64,000 nt of DNA, from positions 62,001 to 126,000 of the forward strand of contig NZ_JACOPK010000003.1 in assembly GCF_014288055.1 (NCBI RefSeq), in the 5' to 3' direction. Source of the DNA: Agathobaculum hominis (lineage in GTDB: Bacteria; Bacillota; Clostridia; Oscillospirales; Butyricicoccaceae). Shown one piece after another: positions 59,393 through 64,000 of this stretch (positions are counted from its first letter, which is position 1; every line of letters starts with the position of its first letter). The notes beneath the pieces were generated by a model. The model ran no database searches. It worked only from the letters and a program-made list of their open reading frames with translations, and was not told the DNA's origin. The position numbers and the translations under genes are program-made.

Positions 59393-60067
59393 TTACCTGT
59401 CGCGCAGACGGAGTGCGAGTGCAGGTCTGCGCGTCGTGATATTGCGGACGCCCTGTTTGAGGAACCAGTCGAGGAAGATCTCCTCGTTGACCGTCCAGGC
59501 GGAAAGGGCGATACCGCTGTCCTTCAGCGTTTCGATGAAGCGGCGCGTGATGAGCACCTGATTCATGTTGACCGTCGCGATGCCGTGTTCGCGGCAGACC
59601 TTCGTGATGATCTCGGCGGCGGTCAGCTCGAAATCCGGGATGTTGCGGTAGTTCAGGTAAAGATCGGGGACGTATTCCTCGATGTTGAGGTAGACCTCAG
59701 CGCAGTCATGCAGTTCGGGATGCGCGGCGAAGATACCCACGTCGACCGAGCCGGATAAAATAAGTCGGCCGGACATGCCGCATTCTGCGGCGAGCGCCGC
59801 GACAGCCGGTTCAAGGCCGCGTTCCTTGAGGTCGCAGTTGATGCGCACGCCGGGCTTTGCGGCGGCGAGGGCAAGCACCTCGCGCAGCGTCGGCGCGGTA
59901 TGGTCGGCGGCATCGTGGCCGAGCGCGAGCGTTCCGTCCGCAAGGCGGCGCACATCGACCTCGAAGGCGTCGACTGCGGTCGAGAGCGCATATTCGACGC
60001 AGGCAAGGCTGTTGTCGGGCGTGCCGTCCGAGCCGGAATGCGCAGTGATCTGGATGTTATCTGACAT
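59393..60067 (-). CDS. Glycerophosphodiester phosphodiesterase family protein
   Basis: A 224-residue TIM-barrel. ITAHSGSDGTPDNSLACVEY with the early His and Asn, FEVDVRRLADGTLALGHDAA with Glu, Asp and the second His, and SAWTVNEEIFLDWFLKQGVR match GDPD enzymes, which split glycerophosphodiesters to glycerol-3-phosphate. The usual H-R-G at the start is replaced by H-S-G, so catalysis may differ. The start is at MSDNIQ after GGAGGAG. It lies downstream of a four-gene ABC importer on the same strand, separated by terminators. Confidence 0.8.
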   Translation of the reverse strand: MSDNIQITAHSGSDGTPDNSLACVEYALSTAVDAFEVDVRRLADGTLALGHDAADHTAPTLREVLALAAAKPGVRINCDLKERGLEPAVAALAAECGMSGRLILSGSVDVGIFAAHPELHDCAEVYLNIEEYVPDLYLNYRNIPDFELTAAEIITKVCREHGIATVNMNQVLITRRFIETLKDSGIALSAWTVNEEIFLDWFLKQGVRNITTRRPALALRLRDR

Positions 60068-60126
60068 GGAAAAACTCTCCTCCCACGGGAAAATCAAAGC
60101 GTGAGAGCGAGATGCTCACACACTCT

Positions 60127-60156
60127 ATTATAAGCCCGAACCCGGCCTCGGAACAA
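60127..60156 (-). promoter_or_regulatory. Promoter of the phosphodiesterase gene
   Basis: Minus strand TTGTTC, an 18-base spacer and TATAAT, 60 bases before the ATG. Confidence 0.6.
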
Positions 60157-60211
60157 GTCTGGAGCACGCGATTTTACGATAATTTTGCGGAAACGGAATT
60201 GTCAGTTTCCC

Positions 60212-60253
60212 GCGCTGCCGCGCGCCCTTCACCTCTTTCGCGCGGCAGTGCGC
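60212..60253. repeat. Long GC-rich hairpin
   Basis: TGCCGCGCG (60216-60224) and CGCGCGGCA (60239-60247) with further GC pairing outside, in a gene-free stretch of about 500 bases. Confidence 0.6.
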
Positions 60254-60302
60254 ATAAAATAGAATTCGCAAGGCAAATTCATCAAAACCGGGGGCGTGTC
60301 TG

Positions 60303-60463
60303 GGGCAACACCACACAATTGAAGCTGCGGCGCTTTGCGGAAATTTTGCACCCTGATTGCGTTGCGATTTCTTGCAATACGTAAGTATTGCTGCAAAACC
60401 GCGCCTTATCAGAGCACAAAATTTGCTCGCAAATCGCTCTTGTTCAATTGTGCGGTATTACCC
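60303..60463. repeat. 161-bp element with imperfect terminal inverted repeats
   Basis: Left end GGGCAACACCACACAATTGA and right end TCAATTGTGCGGTATTACCC are about 21 bases long and match in inverted orientation with a few changes. Inside is a perfect hairpin GCAATAC-GTAA-GTATTGC. The left end also matches single copies at 25605 and 35794. No gene is inside. It looks like a non-autonomous mobile element (MITE-like) or a structured intergenic repeat. Confidence 0.65.
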
Positions 60464-60512
60464 TCGGTTTTGATACCCCGACTCAGCCGCCGGGGGCGGC
60501 GTCGTTCGGGTA

Positions 60513-60547
60513 TTTTTTGCCGGTTTCTTCGGAACCGGCAAAAAAAT
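60513..60547. terminator. Bidirectional terminator
   Basis: TTTTTTGCCGGTT and AACCGGCAAAAAAA around TCTTCGG. Confidence 0.75.
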
Positions 60548-60548
60548 A

Positions 60549-60572
60549 TAGGGGGCTTTTGAAGCCCCCTAT
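60549..60572 (-). terminator. Terminator of the ABC importer operon
   Basis: On the minus strand AGGGGGCTT-CAA-AAGCCCCCT followed by TATTTTTTT, just beyond the permease stop. Confidence 0.85.
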
Positions 60573-60586
60573 AAAGCGTAAGCGTT

Positions 60587-61432
60587 TTACTGCTCCCAGT
60601 CCTTCTCCTTGAGGTTGGTGTAAATATACACGCCTGCGGAAACCGAGCAGAGCAGGAACATGATGACCGACAGCGCGGCCGAACGGTTGTAGGCCAGATA
60701 CTTGTTGAACTGGTCGAACAGCGCGATACCCAGCATCTTCGGGGAGTTGCCGCCCATCAGGTACGGGGTAGTGAACGAACCGACGTTGGTCATGAATACG
60801 AACGTGCCTGCGATGATGACGTCCTTGAGGGACAGCGGCAGGATCATGGAGGTGAATACCTTGAACTTGCCTGCGCCGACATCACGAGCAGCCTCGATGA
60901 TGCTGTCCGGGATCGCGCCCAGACCGGCGGTGATCATCATTGCCGCAAACGGAATGTTGAACCAGAGGTTCATGATGATCATGCCGTTTGCGTGGTACAT
61001 CAGACCGAGCTTGAGGTCCATGCCGAAGTGCAGACCGATGCGGTTGATGAGACCGGAATCGCGGATGATCGTGATCATGGCGTAAACCGCGCACATCGCC
61101 GGTACGAAACGCGGCAGGAGGTACAGCGTGCCGATGCTCTTTGCGATGCCCGAATGGACGAAGCGCAGATAGAGCGCGAGCAGGTAGGCGACGACCAGCG
61201 CGATAACGACGGTCGCGATAACGACGAACAGCGTGTACAGGATGTTCATGCGCTGTGCCGGCTCGGTGAAGAAGTAGGCGTAGTTGTCCAGCGTGAAAGC
61301 GCCGGTCTTTTCATCCTGAAAGCTCTGGATGACAGCGGAAACGATCGGATAGGCAACGGTCAGCATAACGACGAGAAACGCCGGCAGAACCAGTGCATAA
61401 GCGACCAGCTTTTGCTTCAGGGTTTTACTCAT
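60587..61432 (-). CDS. ABC transporter permease (binding-protein-dependent)
   Basis: A 281-residue permease with six membrane segments. The cytoplasmic coupling motif is E-A-A-R-D-V-G-A-G-K-F-K-V-F at about residues 180-195. It is of the PotB/UgpA-like type used for polyamines, sugars or phosphonates. It is last in a minus-strand operon of four genes. Confidence 0.88.
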   Translation of the reverse strand: MSKTLKQKLVAYALVLPAFLVVMLTVAYPIVSAVIQSFQDEKTGAFTLDNYAYFFTEPAQRMNILYTLFVVIATVVIALVVAYLLALYLRFVHSGIAKSIGTLYLLPRFVPAMCAVYAMITIIRDSGLINRIGLHFGMDLKLGLMYHANGMIIMNLWFNIPFAAMMITAGLGAIPDSIIEAARDVGAGKFKVFTSMILPLSLKDVIIAGTFVFMTNVGSFTTPYLMGGNSPKMLGIALFDQFNKYLAYNRSAALSVIMFLLCSVSAGVYIYTNLKEKDWEQ

Positions 61433-61530
61433 TTTATTATCCCCTCGTATCTAAGTTCATGCGTGGCTTCAAAAGCACGGGCTTCAGGTCGGGGCGGCCC
61501 CGGAGGACCGCCGCGATCACAATGTGCTTT

Positions 61531-62712
61531 TTAGCCGATGGAGCCGATCTCGTTGTCCCAGCGCTCGTTGAACTGAGTGCCCAGATCGCCGATGGACAGG
61601 ATGCGGAAGTTGGAAACGTCCAGACCCTGGAGATCTTCATAACCGGTCATATCCATTTTGCTGGTGTCGATCAGCGGGATAGCGGCCATGTCGTTGACCA
61701 TGATCTGCTGTGCCTGCTCGGAGAGCATGTAGTTCATGAATGCGTAAGCGCCTTCCTCGTTGGAGCCGAAGGTCGGGATGGTCAGAGTCTGCAGAGAGCC
61801 GGTCAGAGACGGTTCGATCTGGGTGATCTTGATGGAGTCCTTGATGGCGCCCTGTGCACGCTGGCTCAGGACCATGTCAGCCCAGTTCGGGCACATGTCG
61901 ATCTCGCCCTGGTTGAGCAGGTCCAGAGTACCCTGGTTCTTGTTCGGGTAAACGATGGAGCCGCCGGACTTGTACATGTACGGATGGATGGACTTGAGGA
62001 ACTCGAAGCCCTTGTCCCATTCGCCGACCCACTTCTCGTCGCCGGAGGTGATAGCCTCTTCTGGCAGGAAGTTGTAGACCGAGGTGCGAGCGAAGGAGTC
62101 GCCTGCGCCGCCGGTGCCGGGAGCGTTGTAAGCGAAGCGGCCCGGATTCGCCTTCATCCATTCGACCAGCTCGTCCATGGTCTTGGGCGGGTTCGGAACC
62201 TTCTCGGAGTCGTAGGCAAGGATAACGGTGGTGCCGCGGTACGGCTGAGCGTAATCCTGCGCGACCGCGCTCTTCGCCTCAACAGATGCAGCGTTCGGGA
62301 TCTTGGACTTGTCGAGCTTTACGAAGGACTCCTCGCCGATCTTGGACATGATCTTCGCCAGGTCGTCACCGCTCCAGTCGACGATGTCGTAGTCGGTGTT
62401 GGTCTGGCCTGCCTTGCCGGCAGCTGCTACCATGTCTGCGAGGCCCTGCGCGCCGGTACCGGAGAGCATGAACTGCAGCTCAACCTGATACTGATCCTTG
62501 TATTCGGAGTTGGTGTTGAAGTCCTCGGTCAGCTTCTCGAAGATGGAGCGGACGTTGTCCGAGCCGGTCGCCCACAGGGTAACGGTGGACTTGCCGCCCT
62601 CAGCCTTGGAGTCGCCGCCTTCAGCCTTGGAATCGCCGCCGCCGCAGCCGGTGAGGGCTGCCGTCATCATTGCTGCTGCAAGGAAGATCGAACCTAATCT
62701 CTTCAGTTTCAT
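61531..62712 (-). CDS. ABC transporter extracellular solute-binding lipoprotein
   Basis: A 393-residue protein. The signal peptide and lipobox (LTGCGG) are followed by a linker with a duplicated GGDSKAEGGDSKAEG unit and a family-1 solute-binding fold (VTLWATGSDNVRSIFEKLTE). PYRGTTVILAYDSEKV and the SLTGSLQTLTIPTFGSNE region suggest a small polar or phosphate-bearing ligand, but this is not certain. It lies between permease and ATPase genes. Confidence 0.88.
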   Translation of the reverse strand: MKLKRLGSIFLAAAMMTAALTGCGGGDSKAEGGDSKAEGGKSTVTLWATGSDNVRSIFEKLTEDFNTNSEYKDQYQVELQFMLSGTGAQGLADMVAAAGKAGQTNTDYDIVDWSGDDLAKIMSKIGEESFVKLDKSKIPNAASVEAKSAVAQDYAQPYRGTTVILAYDSEKVPNPPKTMDELVEWMKANPGRFAYNAPGTGGAGDSFARTSVYNFLPEEAITSGDEKWVGEWDKGFEFLKSIHPYMYKSGGSIVYPNKNQGTLDLLNQGEIDMCPNWADMVLSQRAQGAIKDSIKITQIEPSLTGSLQTLTIPTFGSNEEGAYAFMNYMLSEQAQQIMVNDMAAIPLIDTSKMDMTGYEDLQGLDVSNFRILSIGDLGTQFNERWDNEIGSIG

Positions 62713-62840
62713 TTGTACATTCTCCTTTTTCTCTTATACATACTCTAAGGGGATCGACAGGGGCGTGAAGCTCACCCGGTGTCTACTCATTCAGGCGCGT
62801 GACGCGCGGTTTTCCCGATAAAGGATGTTGTGGTCGAAGT

Positions 62841-63812
62841 TTACTTGTCGAATACGGTGTGCTTGCCGATGTGCATGCCGACGGACTGGCCGACGGACAG
62901 CTTCTCGCTGATGTCGCGGTCGACGAAGCACTTGATAACGTTTTCGCCGTGCTGGACGTTGACTACTACGTAGTGGCCGAGGACCATGATGGTGCGGACC
63001 GTGCCGGTGAAGTCGCCCGAGCCGTCGATGGAAACGGTGACGTCCTCCGGACGGACGGCGATGGTCTTGTCGCCCTTGTCGATGAAGTTCATCTCGCCGA
63101 TGAAGGAGGCGACGTGACGGGTGGCCGGTTTGTCGTAGATCTCGGTCGGGGTGCCGATCTGCTCGAACTTGCCCTTGTTCATAACGACGATGCGGTGGGA
63201 GAGGGACATGGCCTCCTCCTGATCGTGGGTTACGAATACGACCGTGATGCCGAGGTCGCTCTGGATCTTCTTGAGCTCCTCGCGCATCTGCTGGCGGATC
63301 TTCGCGTCGAGCGCGGAGAACGGCTCGTCGAGCAGGAGCAGCGAGGGCTTGAGGAGCAGGCTGCGCGCGATGGCGATGCGCTGCTGCTGGCCGCCGGACA
63401 TCTGGTTCGGATACTTCTTCTCGCAGCCGCTCATGGATACGAGAGCGAGCATCTTCTTGATGTCTGCGTCGATCTCAGCCTTGGGCACCTTGCGGAGCTT
63501 GAGGCCGAAGGCGAGGTTTTCGTAAATGGTCATGTGCGGCCACAGGTTGTAGCTCTGGAATACCATTGCGGTCGGGCGCTTCTCGGGGGGCAGGCCGATG
63601 ATGGACTGGCCGTCGATGGTGATGTCGCCGCTGGTAACGTCGAGAAAGCCGCCGATGGTGCGCAGGATGGTGGTCTTGCCGCAGCCGGAGGGGCCGAGGA
63701 AGGTGACGATCTCACCCTCGTAGATATCGAGGTTGATGTGCTCGACGCCGTCGCCGTTGTCGTACTTTTTGGTCATATCCTTGATCTGGAGCTTGATCTT
63801 ACGTTCGCTCAT
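62841..63812 (-). CDS. ABC transporter ATPase (PotA/UgpC/FbpC type)
   Basis: A 323-residue ATPase. Walker A GPSGCGKTT, Q-loop VFQSYNLWPHMTIYENLAFG, signature MSGGQQQRIAIARSLLLKPS, Walker B LLLLDEPFSALDA and a C-terminal TOBE-like domain are intact. It drives the two permeases. Confidence 0.92.
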   Translation of the reverse strand: MSERKIKLQIKDMTKKYDNGDGVEHINLDIYEGEIVTFLGPSGCGKTTILRTIGGFLDVTSGDITIDGQSIIGLPPEKRPTAMVFQSYNLWPHMTIYENLAFGLKLRKVPKAEIDADIKKMLALVSMSGCEKKYPNQMSGGQQQRIAIARSLLLKPSLLLLDEPFSALDAKIRQQMREELKKIQSDLGITVVFVTHDQEEAMSLSHRIVVMNKGKFEQIGTPTEIYDKPATRHVASFIGEMNFIDKGDKTIAVRPEDVTVSIDGSGDFTGTVRTIMVLGHYVVVNVQHGENVIKCFVDRDISEKLSVGQSVGMHIGKHTVFDK

Positions 63813-63852
63813 GGGTTATATATCCTCCTGTATTTCGATGGCAGATGCTGCC

Positions 63853-64000
63853 TTATTTCATCTTGAAGCCGCCGGAGATCGCTTCCGGACCGATGTACTT
63901 GCGCATTGCGAAGATCATGAGTGCGGACGGGATGATCAGCAGGATGGCAAATACCGCGCCGATCTGGACCGCCGAGGAGTCGAGCACGATGCCGTACATC
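63853..64000 (-). CDS. ABC transporter permease, cut by the window edge
   Basis: Only the C-terminal 48 residues are seen: GIVLDSSAVQIGAVFAILLI, then IPSALMIFAMRKYIGPEAIS and GGFKMK, a final membrane helix and tail typical of PotC/UgpE-like permeases. It is upstream of the ATPase gene and completes the importer with two permeases. Confidence 0.8.
   Translation of the reverse strand, partial: MYGIVLDSSAVQIGAVFAILLIIPSALMIFAMRKYIGPEAISGGFKMK

Noticed and set aside
1..64000. CRISPR array or rRNA operon
   Set aside because: No regularly spaced direct repeats and no rRNA-like conserved sequence were seen in the window.

Overview
The window looks like a chromosomal piece of a GC-rich, low-oxygen gut Firmicute (Clostridia, probably Oscillospirales; a Butyricicoccus/Agathobaculum-like bacterium is plausible but unproven). 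Reasons: AAGGAGG-type ribosome sites, near-consensus TTGACA/TATAAT promoters, three large S-layer-homology (SLH) proteins, an oxygen-sensitive iron-sulfur serine dehydratase pair, hybrid cluster protein, a YedF/DUF3343 selenium-type operon, and Firmicute-style leader peptides and terminators. No rRNA and no CRISPR array is seen; there is one tRNA (Ser-GGA).

Layout. 1-6 kb: end of an SLH surface protein, a CstA-type carbon-starvation transporter, a membrane protein, a MATE exporter. 6.05-6.68 kb: a tandem 324-bp duplication that carries no ordinary gene; each copy has two convergent consensus promoters, a 24-residue hydrophobic peptide and a shared central hairpin, the layout of a type I toxin-antitoxin locus. 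6.7-12.3 kb: amidohydrolase, ECF S component, hcp, LysR regulator, sodium-coupled symporter. 12.3-16.4 kb: a very large GLUG/SLH protein. 16.6-24.4 kb: mgtE with a structured leader, an ATC-hydrolase-like protein, an oxidoreductase, LysR and GntR regulators, a decayed sugar-ABC fragment and a membrane protein. 24.5-30 kb: a minus-strand cassette (HTH regulator, ImmA/IrrE peptidase, U32-like protein, membrane protein, Y-family polymerase, YgjV, YolD) facing a small plus-strand gene across a four-site operator. 30.1-35.7 kb: ECF sigma factor with a membrane partner, and a 1351-residue SLH protein behind an attenuator-like leader. 35.8-38.4 kb: leader peptide, terminator, phosphoribosyltransferase-like gene and cytosine-type permease. 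38.6-40.6 kb: yedF, DUF3343 and cysteine desulfurase. 40.8-47.1 kb: chloramphenicol-acetyltransferase-like gene, then a Wadjet/Mks-type jetA-jetB-jetC operon with no jetD beside it. 47.6-53.1 kb: complete livJHMGF branched-chain amino-acid importer and a cytidylate-kinase-like gene. 53.2-56.0 kb: serine dehydratase and an amino-acid symporter. 56.3-57.3 kb: an internally deleted LysR gene, tRNA-Ser, and a second small-toxin locus (holin-like toxin) of the same design as the one at 6 kb. 57.3-64 kb: fliB, an orphan holin pair, a glycerophosphodiesterase, a repeat-rich intergenic region and a four-gene ABC importer cut by the window edge.

The most unusual material is short and noncoding-like: three convergent-promoter microlocus copies (two tandem, one distant) in which both transcripts begin with the same sequence element, so that each toxin mRNA could fold its 5' end onto its own 3' end; the attenuated leader peptide before the nucleobase operon; the long structured leader of mgtE; the operator array of the ImmR-type cassette; and two dispersed intergenic repeat families.
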